Source: DATAAZ01 sp036259875
GTDB taxonomy: Bacteria > Actinomycetota > Thermoleophilia > Gaiellales > Gaiellaceae
Assembly (NCBI GenBank): GCA_036259875.1
Contig: DATAAZ010000079.1
Coordinates: 1-61,847 of the forward strand
DNA length: 61,847 nt
Direction: 5' to 3'
Shown: in pieces, positions 52,771-60,987 of the stretch
How the letters are laid out: each line of letters begins with the position of its first letter
Numbering within the stretch: the stretch's first letter is position 1
The notes under the pieces: generated by a model
Databases searched by the model: none
What the model saw: only the letters and a program-made list of their open reading frames with translations
What the model was told of the DNA's origin: nothing
Position numbers and translations under genes: made by a program

Positions 52771-53916
52771 ATGGCCAGAACGATCACCTGGGACGAGCTG
52801 CGCGGCCTGGCCGCGTTCAAGGCGAAGAACGGACGGGCGATCAGCCTCTACCTCGACCTCGATCCGAGCGTTTCGCCGACGCCCAGCGAGGCGCACACGC
52901 GCCTCAACTCCCTGCTCGACCAGGCGGCCAAGTCGGCCGCCGCGGCGTCCAACCGCTTGGCCCACGGCCAGCGCGAGGCGCTTCGCGCGGACTTCGACCG
53001 CATCCGGCGGTACTTCGACCAGGAGTTCGCCCGCAACGGGGCGCGTGGGCTCGCCGTCTTCTGCGGCAGCCACGACGGTCTGTGGGCGGCATGGCCGCTC
53101 ATCGACTCCGTTCGGGACGAGGTTCGCATCGACACACGCCTTTACCTGGCGCCGCTCGCGCGGCTGGTCGGACGCGGGGACGGTGCGCTCGTGATCGTCG
53201 TAAGCCGCGAGCAAGGCCGGTTCTACCGCTTGCGAGCCGGACGCCTCGAGGAGGTCACCGATCTCTCGGATCAGCAGCCCCGTCGCCACGACCAGGGCGG
53301 CTGGTCGCAGGCGCGGTTCCAGCGCCACGTCGACGAGCTCGCTGCCGACCACGTGCGGACCGTCGCCGACGAGCTCGACAAGCTTGTCCGCCGGGCGCAC
53401 GGGAGCGTCGAGGTCGTCGTCATCTCGCCGGAGGAGACGTGGGCGGAGCTCTCCGACACGCTCTCGCAGCCGGTGCGCGCCGCGCTCGCCGGCTGGACGC
53501 ACGCGGAGGCGCATGCCTCGCCCGCGGAGCTCCTGGCGCTTGCGACGCCCGTTCTCGACCGCGCGCGCGCGAAGAAGGAGCGTGCGCTCCTCGAGCGCTG
53601 GCGCGAGGAGGCCGGCCGGAACGGCCGCGCCACCACCGGGTGGGCCGAGACGCTCGCCGCCGCCGCGGACGGCCGGGTCGAGACGCTTCTCGTGAGCGAC
53701 GGCGCCGACCGCGAGGCCTGGCGGTGTCCGACGTGCGGGCGGGTGAGCGCCGACCCGGGCGAGTGCCCGCTCGACGGCACCGCGATGGAACGTGTCGACA
53801 AGGGCGTCGACGCCGCGGTTCACGAGGCGCTCCGCCACGGCGGGACGGTCTGGATCGCGCAGGACGCGCAAGACCTTGATCCGGCCGAGGGGATCGGCGC
53901 ATTGCTTCGCTACTGA
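52771..53916 (+). CDS. baeRF-family (bacterial archaeo-eukaryotic release-factor-like) protein
   Basis: The 381-residue protein has SLYLDLDPSVSPTPSE near the N-terminus, a central GGWSQARFQRHVDELAADHVRTVADEL segment typical of baeRF/Vms1-like proteins, and a C-terminal zinc ribbon (CPTCGRVSADPGECPLDG). It has an eRF1-related fold. Related enzymes release peptides from stalled ribosomes or cleave tRNA, but the bacterial branch is largely untested. A divergent start from trxB leaves a 114-base spacer. ATG 52771 is preferred. Confidence 0.75.
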   Translation: MARTITWDELRGLAAFKAKNGRAISLYLDLDPSVSPTPSEAHTRLNSLLDQAAKSAAAASNRLAHGQREALRADFDRIRRYFDQEFARNGARGLAVFCGSHDGLWAAWPLIDSVRDEVRIDTRLYLAPLARLVGRGDGALVIVVSREQGRFYRLRAGRLEEVTDLSDQQPRRHDQGGWSQARFQRHVDELAADHVRTVADELDKLVRRAHGSVEVVVISPEETWAELSDTLSQPVRAALAGWTHAEAHASPAELLALATPVLDRARAKKERALLERWREEAGRNGRATTGWAETLAAAADGRVETLLVSDGADREAWRCPTCGRVSADPGECPLDGTAMERVDKGVDAAVHEALRHGGTVWIAQDAQDLDPAEGIGALLRY

Positions 53917-54099
53917 TCGCCTGACGGCAGCGGAGAAGCCACAGCAGCGCGCCGCGAGCTGCGCGCACGCCGCGGCCCGCACCGCGGCGTGCTCGCCGCC
54001 TCCGTCTTCGCCGCCTACGCGCGGGCGGTGGCGATCGGTGGGACGCCTCTCGCCGACGTCCAGCTGCGCGATACCGTCGTGCGTGCGCTAAGCCGGGCG

Positions 54100-55209
54100 C
54101 TATGCGGCGTCGAGCGCGCGCGGCAGCTCGTGCACGGTCTCGGCGATTGCGTCGGCACCGTTGCCTTCGACGAGCTCGGACTCCGCCGCGCGCTCCAGCT
54201 TCGTCTCGAAGCGCGAGAGCCGCTTCTCCGCGTCCCCGAACTTCGTCTGCGCGTTCCCGAGGTGCTTCCCGACGAGGTCGAAGTCGGTCTTGAAGCGCGA
54301 GAAGTCCCGGTTCAGGTCGGCGACGTAGGTCATCACCTCGCGCGCATGCTCCTCGATCTGGAGCCCCTTGAACCCGAGGACGAGCACGAGGAGGTACGCG
54401 TGCAGCGTGGACGGCGAGACCGGGATCACGTTTTGCTCGAGCGCGTACGCGAGCGGGCCCGCGGCGCCGCCGAACCGGTTGCAAACGAGCTCGTAGTAGA
54501 CGGCCTCCGCCGGGAGGTACATGAGCGCGAACTCGTACGTGCCCTCGTCGGGACGGATGTACTTCTGTGCGATCGCGTCGACGTGGAGCTTCACGTCGCG
54601 GCAGAACTGCTTCGCGGCGAGGTCGCGCTCGGCGTCGCTCTCGGCCTCCGCGAGCCGCTGGAAGTTGTCGAGCGGGAACTTCGCGTCGACGGGGACGAGC
54701 GCGCGGTCGAGCCGGATCACCGCGTCGACCCGCTCGCCGCTTCGGAAGCCGTGCTGAAGGGCGTACTTGTCCCCCGGGAACGTGTCGGCGAGGAGGTTCG
54801 CGAGCAGGACCTCGCCGAAGCCACCGCGCGCCTTCGGCGGCCGGAGCGCGTGCTCGAGCCGCGAAAGCTCCTTCGCCCGCTCGTTCATCTGCGCGGTCGC
54901 CTCGTCGAGCTTCCCGAGCCGCTCGTGGATTCGGCTCGACGTCTCCGTCGCGCTCGCGAGCCGTCGGTCGACCTTCGTGTCGAGCTCCGCAAGCCGACGG
55001 TCCATCGTCTCGACGACCAGCCCGAGGCGGCGGTCGACCTCGGCGCTTCGCTCCGCCAGCTGGGCGCCGCTCGCCGACTGGAGCTCGGCGAGCTGCGCCG
55101 CGCTCTCGGCCCGCTGACGCCCTAGCTCCGCGCGCACGAGCCGCACGAGCCAGACGCCGCCGGCAGCGGCGATCAGGAGAAGAAGCACGGTTGCAGCGAT
55201 GCCGGTCAT
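54100..55209 (-). CDS. rmuC: RmuC-family DNA recombination protein
   Basis: The 369-residue product has an N-terminal membrane helix (about residues 3-23), a long coiled coil (LAELQSASGAQLAERSAEVDRRL), then the RmuC nuclease-like core: RGGFGEVLLANLLAD, KYALQHGFRSGERVDAVIRLD, VPVDAKFPLDNFQRL, KYIRPDEGTYEFALMYLPAEAVYYEL and TLHAYLLVLVLGFKGLQIE. It is thought to limit DNA inversions or degrade aberrant DNA. The membrane anchor starts at ATG 55209. Downstream, 53917-54099 shows no strong gene. Confidence 0.92.
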   Translation of the reverse strand: MTGIAATVLLLLIAAAGGVWLVRLVRAELGRQRAESAAQLAELQSASGAQLAERSAEVDRRLGLVVETMDRRLAELDTKVDRRLASATETSSRIHERLGKLDEATAQMNERAKELSRLEHALRPPKARGGFGEVLLANLLADTFPGDKYALQHGFRSGERVDAVIRLDRALVPVDAKFPLDNFQRLAEAESDAERDLAAKQFCRDVKLHVDAIAQKYIRPDEGTYEFALMYLPAEAVYYELVCNRFGGAAGPLAYALEQNVIPVSPSTLHAYLLVLVLGFKGLQIEEHAREVMTYVADLNRDFSRFKTDFDLVGKHLGNAQTKFGDAEKRLSRFETKLERAAESELVEGNGADAIAETVHELPRALDAA

Positions 55210-55267
55210 AGACCGACAAACGCTACAACCGGCGTCGGACGGCACCCGGTCGCCCGGGTGGCAGGCG

Positions 55268-55471
55268 CTACGGGTTCAGCCGCTCCTGCTCGGCCCGCTC
55301 GCTCGCGGCGCGCTCGCGCTGCTCCTGGGCCATTTCCTCGGCCCGCTCCGCGCGCTCGGTCGCTTCGCCGGCCGTCTCCTGGTGGAGCCCCTCCTGGCGC
55401 AGGGTCGGCGAATCGGTCGCCTCGCCCGCGGCTCGCTTCCCTCGGCCCAGCAGCTTGTCTAGAAAACCCAT
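55268..55471 (-). CDS. CsbD-like small stress protein
   Basis: The 67-residue product has a strong GGGAGG site before ATG 55471. It reads GFLDKLLGRGKRAAGEATDSP, then TLRQEGLHQETAGEATERAE and a long Glu/Arg helix. The repeated Gly-Glu-Ala and Gln patterns resemble the CsbD family of general-stress proteins, which are small and hydrophilic; the precise function of that family is unknown. It is 58 bases from the rmuC start and on the same strand. Confidence 0.65.
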   Translation of the reverse strand: MGFLDKLLGRGKRAAGEATDSPTLRQEGLHQETAGEATERAERAEEMAQEQRERAASERAEQERLNP

Positions 55472-55541
55472 CGAAACCTCCCTTCTCTCTCTGGACGACC
55501 GTACCCGATTTGGGCCGGATCGACGCGCGTGAGGTAGAACG

Positions 55542-56468
55542 ATGGCCGTGCGCGAGAACGTCACGGTCGCATGCGTCCAGGCCGAGCCGGTGATCTTCGA
55601 CCGTGACGCGACGATCGACCGCCTCGCCGAGCTGACGACGGAGGCGTCCCGCGCGGGGGCGCGCCTCGTCGTGTTCGCGGAAGCCTTCGTCCCGGCGTAC
55701 CCCTCGTCCGTGTGGGCGAAGGCGCTCGCCGGCTGGGCGGACCGACGCGCGAAGGCGGCGTTCGCGCTCCTCGCGCGTGAGTCAGTCGAGATCCCCGGGC
55801 TTGCGGCGGACCGCATCGGGGCGGTTGCGCGCGAGAACGGCGTTTGGCTCGTCACGGGCGTCACCGAGCACGACCCCGCGCGGCCCGGAACGCTCTACAA
55901 CACGCTTCTCGGCTACGGGCCGGACGGCCGCCTCGCTCTGCACCACCGCAAGCTCGTGCCCACGAACCACGAGCGGCTCGTCTGGGGCCCGGGGGACGGC
56001 GCCGGGCTGCGCGCGGTCGAGACCGCGATCGGGCGCCTGGGCGGGCTGATCTGCTGGGAGAACTACATGCCGCTCGCCCGCTTCGCGCTGTACGAGTCCG
56101 GCGTCGAGATCTACGTCGCGTCGACGGCGGACGACGCGGACGCCTGGCAGGCGACTCTCGTCCATCTTGCGCGCGAGTCGCGCGCATTCGTCCTGAGCCC
56201 GTGCCATTTCCAGCGCGCCACGAGCTACCCGGACGACTTCCCGCTCCAGGCCGAGCTCGAGGGCCACGACCTGATCGGCCGGGGCGGAAGCGCGATTCTC
56301 GGGCCCGGCGGCGACTACCTCGCCGGTCCGCTTTACGACGACGAGGGGGTCTTGTACGCGGAGCTCGATCCCGCCCGCCTCCTCGAAGAGCGGCAGCGGT
56401 TCGACCCGGCCGGCCACTACCACCGGCCCGACGTCCTGTCGCTTACCGTTCGCGCGCCGGACGGCTGA
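55542..56468 (+). CDS. Nitrilase/carbon-nitrogen hydrolase
   Basis: The 308-residue enzyme has a Glu-Lys-Cys triad: Glu47 in LVVFAEAFVP, Lys in LHHRKLVPT (about 137) and Cys171 in GLICWENYMPL. The long, acidic C-terminus with GHYHRPDVLSL suits an aliphatic nitrilase that cleaves nitriles to acids. Nitrilases form homo-oligomers. The ATG 55542 is clear. Divergent from the CsbD-like gene with 70 bases between starts. Substrate preference is unknown. Confidence 0.88.
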   Translation: MAVRENVTVACVQAEPVIFDRDATIDRLAELTTEASRAGARLVVFAEAFVPAYPSSVWAKALAGWADRRAKAAFALLARESVEIPGLAADRIGAVARENGVWLVTGVTEHDPARPGTLYNTLLGYGPDGRLALHHRKLVPTNHERLVWGPGDGAGLRAVETAIGRLGGLICWENYMPLARFALYESGVEIYVASTADDADAWQATLVHLARESRAFVLSPCHFQRATSYPDDFPLQAELEGHDLIGRGGSAILGPGGDYLAGPLYDDEGVLYAELDPARLLEERQRFDPAGHYHRPDVLSLTVRAPDG

Positions 56469-56588
56469 GCGCCGCCTCCGGCGCCGACCGTGAGGACAGG
56501 TCGGCTCCGCGCGCACCGCCGTCTCGCACGACCGCCCGAGACGCCGAGTGATGTCTTGGCGTGGATGCTCGCTGCTACTTTTGTCGAC

Positions 56589-57296
56589 GTGGCGAAGAAG
56601 AGCCGGACGCCTGCTCCTCCTCGCCGCGTCCAGGCACCCAAGAAGCGCTCGGAGCCCCGCCGCACGCCGGGCGGGCGCACGCGCGTGTGGATCGCCGTCG
56701 CGGCCGGGGCGCTCCTCCTCGCCGGCGCGGGCGGTGCGATCGCGTTCGCGATGACGCGGGACGGCGGCGCCGCGGCGGCGAGCGGGCCGTGCCAGATTCG
56801 GGAGGTTCCCGCGCAGAGGGCACAGCATGTCGAGAGGCTCCCGAAGGACTTCGAGCCGAACTCATTCCCGCGGACGAGCGGCCCCCATCATCCGCAGACG
56901 GTGGTCTACGGCGAGTACACGGAGCCCCTGCCGCAGCTGAACCTCGTCCACAACCTCGAGCACGGGGCCGTCGCGGTCCAGTACGGGCGCGACGTCTCGC
57001 CCGAGACGATCGAGCAGCTCCAGGAGTGGTACCGAACCGACCCGCGCGGCCTGATCCTCGCGCCGCTCCCCGATGCCGAGCAGGCGGCTCCGCTGCGGGA
57101 CAAGATCGCGCTCACCGCTTGGGTCGCCGAGCTCGAGGACGAGACCGACCCGACATCCGAGATCGTGCGCGAGGAAGGCGTCCTCGCGATCTGCTCGGGC
57201 TTCGAGCGCGAGGCGTTCGACGACTTCCTGGAGAACTACCGCGCGAAGGGGCGGGAGCGCTTCCAGCTCGACGACTTACAGCCCGGCTCCGGATAG
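56589..57296 (+). CDS. DUF3105 family membrane-anchored protein
   Basis: The 235-residue product has a basic N-terminus, one membrane helix (about residues 33-54) and an extracytoplasmic DUF3105 domain: FPRTSGPHHPQTVVYGEYTEPL, LNLVHNLEHGAVAVQYG and LILAPLP. Conserved His residues (GPHHP, HNLEHG) look like a metal site. No function is established. It starts at GTG 56589 rather than 56490. The 120-base stretch before it is gene-free. Confidence 0.85.
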   Translation: MAKKSRTPAPPRRVQAPKKRSEPRRTPGGRTRVWIAVAAGALLLAGAGGAIAFAMTRDGGAAAASGPCQIREVPAQRAQHVERLPKDFEPNSFPRTSGPHHPQTVVYGEYTEPLPQLNLVHNLEHGAVAVQYGRDVSPETIEQLQEWYRTDPRGLILAPLPDAEQAAPLRDKIALTAWVAELEDETDPTSEIVREEGVLAICSGFEREAFDDFLENYRAKGRERFQLDDLQPGSG

Positions 57297-57304
57297 CCGA
57301 CCAC

Positions 57305-57387
57305 GCCGGGGTGGCGGAACGGTAGACGCGGGGGACTTAAAATCCTCTGGGCTTCGGCCCGTGCGAGTTCGAATCTCGCCCCCGGCA
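57305..57387 (+). tRNA. tRNA-Leu (anticodon UAA)
   Basis: The acceptor GCCGGGG (57305-57311) pairs with CCCCGGC (57380-57386), with discriminator A at 57387. The anticodon arm has loop CTTAAAA with anticodon UAA, and a long class-II variable arm (GGGCTTCGGCCC) follows, as expected for tRNA-Leu. The T arm is GCGAG-TTCGAAT-CTCGC. The CCA end is not encoded. It lies 8 bases after the DUF3105 stop. Confidence 0.95.
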
Positions 57388-57391
57388 TGAG

Positions 57392-57420
57392 AAGAAAGCC
57401 CCGCAAACCGGGGCTTTCTT
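57392..57420. terminator. Rho-independent-type hairpin after tRNA-Leu
   Basis: AAGAAAGCCCCG (57392-57403) pairs perfectly with CGGGGCTTTCTT (57409-57420) around the loop CAAAC. The A-run and T-run on either side make it work for both strands. It starts 5 bases after the tRNA. Confidence 0.85.
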
Positions 57421-57632
57421 GCGATCGAATGCGTAGCGGCCACTCCCGCCCCACGTACGGGTGGCGACTAAGGCATGCGGGTTGACGGCCGTTCTCGAGC
57501 CAGCTTCGCGTGGGCGTGGCTTGGAGAGCGCGCCGGGCTGAGCGTGTCGTCACGACCCGGGCCCGCGGTCCGAGATTTCATTTGCGTCGATCCGAACTTA
57601 GGATCACCCCGTCATCGAGAGAGGAGGGCGTG

Positions 57633-58058
57633 ATGGGCGAGGCGAGAGACGTGATGGATCGCGCGACGGAGCTGATAACGAGCGGAAATCGCGAGGAGCT
57701 GCAGAACTGCTACGCGGACGACGCAACGGCGGTGACGCCGGATCAGGGGGAGCTCAAGGGCGCGGACGCGATCATGAACTGGTTTCGCCAGTTCAACGAA
57801 GCAATCCCGGACGCTCGGTTCGAGCCGCTCTACGCGCACGAGGTCGGCGACACCGCGATCGACGAGGGCTACTTCACGGGTACCAACACCGGCCCACTCG
57901 CGCTTCCGACGGGAGAGACGATTCCCGCGACCGGCAAGCAAGTGCGTGTGCGTGGCTGCGACGTCGCAACCGTTCTCGACGGGCGGATCACGAGCCATCG
58001 CTTCTACTTCGACCAGATGGAGTTTCTGAGTCAGCTAGGGCTCGTTCCCGAGGCGTAG
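57633..58058 (+). CDS. SnoaL-like polyketide-cyclase-family protein
   Basis: The 141-residue product has the NTF2-like cone fold: RDVMDRATELITSGNREELQNCYADDATAV, MNWFRQFNEAIPDARFEPL, HEVGDTAIDEGYFTGTNTGPL and a DGRITSHRFYFDQMEFLSQLG ending. This is the SnoaL-like ester-cyclase family, usually enzymes of small-molecule conversion or uncharacterised. The substrate is unknown. A GAGGAGG site precedes ATG 57633. Confidence 0.85.
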   Translation: MGEARDVMDRATELITSGNREELQNCYADDATAVTPDQGELKGADAIMNWFRQFNEAIPDARFEPLYAHEVGDTAIDEGYFTGTNTGPLALPTGETIPATGKQVRVRGCDVATVLDGRITSHRFYFDQMEFLSQLGLVPEA

Positions 58059-58598
58059 CTCGCCCGCCGCCATGTCGCTGTCCTCCGTAAGGAGAGACCG
58101 GGGGCGAACTGGGCGGCTCGGAAGCGATGGGTCGGCCGCAATCGTCGCGGTTCGCGCGCCGAGAGCCCTGGCACGGTTATCGACACCGCGAGAATCGAGG
58201 GCGACGGCGTCGTACGACCCGGGTAACGCGATTCGGTTCCGCACCAGCCGTGTCAGCCAAACGACCGCGCCGCGACTCGCGACCGGCGCTCGCGGGTAGC
58301 CGGCCGAGGCACTCGGCTCCCGACGCGAACGACGGCGGGCGACATCACGTGCTATCCAGCGACACGAGACCTGTCGAGCGGTTCGATTCTCGATCGAGGG
58401 CGGGGCGACAAGCGCTGGAGCCGAAGCGCGATCAAACCCGGATCATCGTCGCTACGTTGCCAGCGGTCGTTCCAGCGCCGGTGACCGCAGCCATCTGTCC
58501 GATTCCGGGCAAGGTTCGGTGAAAGCGAGATCCAGCTCGGTTTCTGCTTGTTTCACAGTGCCTGCTCGGGCCGAGCCCGGTTCCCGGCCGCGCCGAGC
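58059..58598. other. Gene-free stretch of 540 bases
   Basis: No frame in this stretch has protein-like composition. No strong hairpin, repeat or RNA gene is seen. It may contain the promoter of the NfeD-like gene and a degraded sequence. The short open frames within it are Arg-rich and typical of GC-rich noise. Confidence 0.45.
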
Positions 58599-58934
58599 GT
58601 GATCCTCCTCGGCGCGATCCTGCTCGCCGTCTTCGTCCTGCCGCCCGTATGGGGCTTCGCCGCGGTCGTCGGCGCCGCCTTCGTCGAGGTCGCCGAGACC
58701 GTATTCTGGATCCGTCTCTCGCGCCGGCGCCGGATCCAGGTCGGTCCCGAGGCGCTGATCGGGGCGCGCGGTGAGGCGCAGACGGCCTGCCGCCCGGAGG
58801 GTCACATACGCGTTCACGGAGAGCTCTGGCAGGCGCGCTGCGTCGAGGGCGTCGACCCGGGCGAGCCTGTCCGCGTCGTAGCGCGCGAGGACCTGACGCT
58901 GATCGTTGAGCCGGCCGACGACGCTTCGCGCTAG
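58599..58934 (+). CDS. NfeD-like membrane protein
   Basis: From GTG 58599 the product is 111 residues: two hydrophobic segments (about residues 1-17 and 19-35), then an OB-fold-like beta domain with IGARGEAQTACRPEGHIRVHGELWQARC and VDPGEPVRVVAREDLTLIVEP. The pattern (short membrane part, then G-x-A and W-x-A-R strands) is that of the C-terminal domain of NfeD, which pairs with stomatin-like proteins. No stomatin gene is beside it. TTG 58548 is an alternative start. Confidence 0.8.
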   Translation: MILLGAILLAVFVLPPVWGFAAVVGAAFVEVAETVFWIRLSRRRRIQVGPEALIGARGEAQTACRPEGHIRVHGELWQARCVEGVDPGEPVRVVAREDLTLIVEPADDASR

Positions 58935-58946
58935 CGTCGTCCGGCG

Positions 58947-59603
58947 CTACAGGCGTCGGTCATGGATCGACGCTCGGTTCTGTCCGGCCATCGCGTTCTC
59001 CGGGTACGGCTCGAGATCGTTCGCGAAGCCGGGCTCGCCTTCGATCCGGCGAAGCCACGCGGCGATCGCCTGGAACGGTTCCGTGTCGATCCCTGCCTCG
59101 TGCGCGACGTGGGTATAGGCGTAGAGCGCGACGTCGGCAGCCGAGACCCGCTCGCCGACGAGCCAAGCGCGGTCCACGAGGTGCCGTTCGAGGATCGCGA
59201 GGCCCGCCGTCCCTGCCTCGACTCGCTCCGCGAACGCCCCCGGACGGGAAGCGTCGCGTCCGGTAAGCCGCCAGAAGCGGGCCGTGCCGACGTTCGACTC
59301 GACGAGGTTCTGCTCGAGGAAGAGCCAGCCGAAGACGCGCGCCCGCTCGAACGCGCTCGCCGGCATGAAGTCCGTTCCCTCGGCCAGGAGGACGAGGATC
59401 GCGTTCGACTCGGGAATCGCGCGGCCGTCGTCGAGCTCGAGGACCGGCGTCCGCCCAGCCGGGTTGAGCGCGAGGAACTCCGGCGTCTGCGTGTCGCCCG
59501 CGAAGATGTCGACCGGGACGCGCTCGTACGACCGTCCCAGAAGGGCAAGCAGGAGCCTGACCTTGAGGCAGTTCGCCGACGCGGCGTAGTCGTACAGCCT
59601 CAC
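58947..59603 (-). CDS. Glutathione S-transferase-family protein
   Basis: The 218-residue product has a thioredoxin-like N-terminus (RLYDYAASANCLKVRLLLAL, LNPAGRTPVLELDDG, IPESNAILVLLAEG) and an all-helical C-terminus with HLVDRAWLVGERVSAADVALYAY. The Ser/Cys near the start could be the thiol-activating residue. Actinobacteria mostly lack glutathione, so the true thiol may be mycothiol or none. It starts at GTG 59603, is convergent with the NfeD-like gene and is followed by gdhA on the same strand. Confidence 0.85.
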   Translation of the reverse strand: MRLYDYAASANCLKVRLLLALLGRSYERVPVDIFAGDTQTPEFLALNPAGRTPVLELDDGRAIPESNAILVLLAEGTDFMPASAFERARVFGWLFLEQNLVESNVGTARFWRLTGRDASRPGAFAERVEAGTAGLAILERHLVDRAWLVGERVSAADVALYAYTHVAHEAGIDTEPFQAIAAWLRRIEGEPGFANDLEPYPENAMAGQNRASIHDRRL

Positions 59604-59639
59604 GCCGTGTGAAACGGCGTAGCCGGCCGGTGCGTGAGA

Positions 59640-60941
59640 TTAGACGTAGCCTCGGAGCCGATCCGCTCGCTCGACCTTCTCGACGGCGACGGCGAACGCG
59701 GCGAGGCGGAGCGGGATCCCGTCGACCGTCGCCCGCCCGTGAACGTTCTTCCAGGCGCGCGACATCACCTTGCGGAGCTCGTCGTTCACGCGGTCTTCCT
59801 CCCACTTGAATTGCTGGATGTTCTGGGCCCATTCGAAGTAGGAGACGGTGACGCCGCCCGCGTTCGCGAGGATGTCCGGAATCACGAGCTTCCCCGATTC
59901 GTGGAGGACGTCGTCCGCGCCCGGCGTCACCGGGTGGTTCGCGGCTTCGAGGACGACGCGGGCCCGGATCCGGTCGGCGTTCGCCTGGTTGACGACGCCG
60001 TCGAGCGCGGCCGGAACGAGGACGTCCACGTCGAGCTCCAGGAGCTCCTCGTTCGTGATCGCCTCGGTGCCCGGCGCGTCGACCACCGAGCCGTTTTCAG
60101 TGTCGTGGCGGACGAGGGCGTGCACGTCGAGGCCGTCGACGTTGTAGACGCCGCCGTTCACGTCCGAGACGGCGACGACCGTGCAGCCGAGCTCGACGAC
60201 GAGCCGCGCGAACCAAGAGCCGACGTTCCCGAACCCCTGGACCGCAACGGTCGCTCCCTCGAGATCGATTCCGACGTCCTTCGCGGCCTCCTCGAGGCAG
60301 TACACGCATCCACGCCCCGTCGCCGCCTCGCGGCCGAGCGAGCCGCCGAGCTCAACGGGCTTCCCCGTCACGATCGCGGGCGTGTACCCGTAGCGGGAGG
60401 AGTACGCGTCCATCATCCACGCCATCGTCTGCGCGTCCGTGTTGACGTCGGGCGCCGGGATGTCGCGATTCACGCCGAGGACGTATGAGATTTGCTGCGT
60501 GAAGCGGCGCGTCAAGCGCTGCCGCTCCGCGACCGACATCGCGCGCGCGTCGGCCTGGACGCCGCCCTTCGCCCCGCCGTAGGGGATGTCGACGACGGCC
60601 GTCTTCCACGTCATGAGCGAGGCGAGCGCGCGCACCTCGTCGAGGTCGGCGTCCGGGTGGTACCGAATGCCGCCCTTGTACGGGCCGCGTGCCCCGTTGT
60701 GCTGGACGCGGTAGCCGGTGAGCACTTCGAGCGACCCGTCATCCATCCGGACCGGAACCTGCACCGTGAGCTCGCGGTACGTCGTGCGGAGCACCGCCCG
60801 CATCTCGTCCTCCAGCCCGACATGGTCGGCGGCCCGATCGAAGAAGAGGTTGACCGCCTCGAAAGGGTTGACCTCGCGCGCGGGCGCTGGAGGCGCGGAC
60901 GGCGGCGCGCCCGCGGGCGCGCCCGTTGCGGTCGTCTCCAT
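59640..60941 (-). CDS. Glutamate dehydrogenase
   Basis: The 433-residue enzyme interconverts glutamate and 2-oxoglutarate with ammonia. It has GPYKGGIRYHPDADLDEVRALASLMTWKTAVVDIPYGGAKGG with the catalytic Lys, DIPAPDVNTDAQTMAWMMDAYS, TGRGCVYC and the cofactor motif VAVQGFGNVGSWFARL. The length is that of the hexameric family. ATG 60941 is the start. It is divergent from a second family member at 60988, with 46 bases between starts. Confidence 0.93.
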   Translation of the reverse strand: METTATGAPAGAPPSAPPAPAREVNPFEAVNLFFDRAADHVGLEDEMRAVLRTTYRELTVQVPVRMDDGSLEVLTGYRVQHNGARGPYKGGIRYHPDADLDEVRALASLMTWKTAVVDIPYGGAKGGVQADARAMSVAERQRLTRRFTQQISYVLGVNRDIPAPDVNTDAQTMAWMMDAYSSRYGYTPAIVTGKPVELGGSLGREAATGRGCVYCLEEAAKDVGIDLEGATVAVQGFGNVGSWFARLVVELGCTVVAVSDVNGGVYNVDGLDVHALVRHDTENGSVVDAPGTEAITNEELLELDVDVLVPAALDGVVNQANADRIRARVVLEAANHPVTPGADDVLHESGKLVIPDILANAGGVTVSYFEWAQNIQQFKWEEDRVNDELRKVMSRAWKNVHGRATVDGIPLRLAAFAVAVEKVERADRLRGYV

Positions 60942-60987
60942 TCCCGCGGACCATAACCCCCGAAGGGCCGAAAGTAGACTCCGCCGC

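Noticed and set aside
53989..54130. Plus-strand frame with a hydrophobic start after the baeRF gene
   Set aside because: It runs into the antisense of rmuC, has no ribosome-binding site and no family; the first 40 codons alone are not enough.
57305..57420. Attachment site at tRNA-Leu
   Set aside because: No duplicated tRNA end and no integrase gene is seen near; the following hairpin is a terminator.
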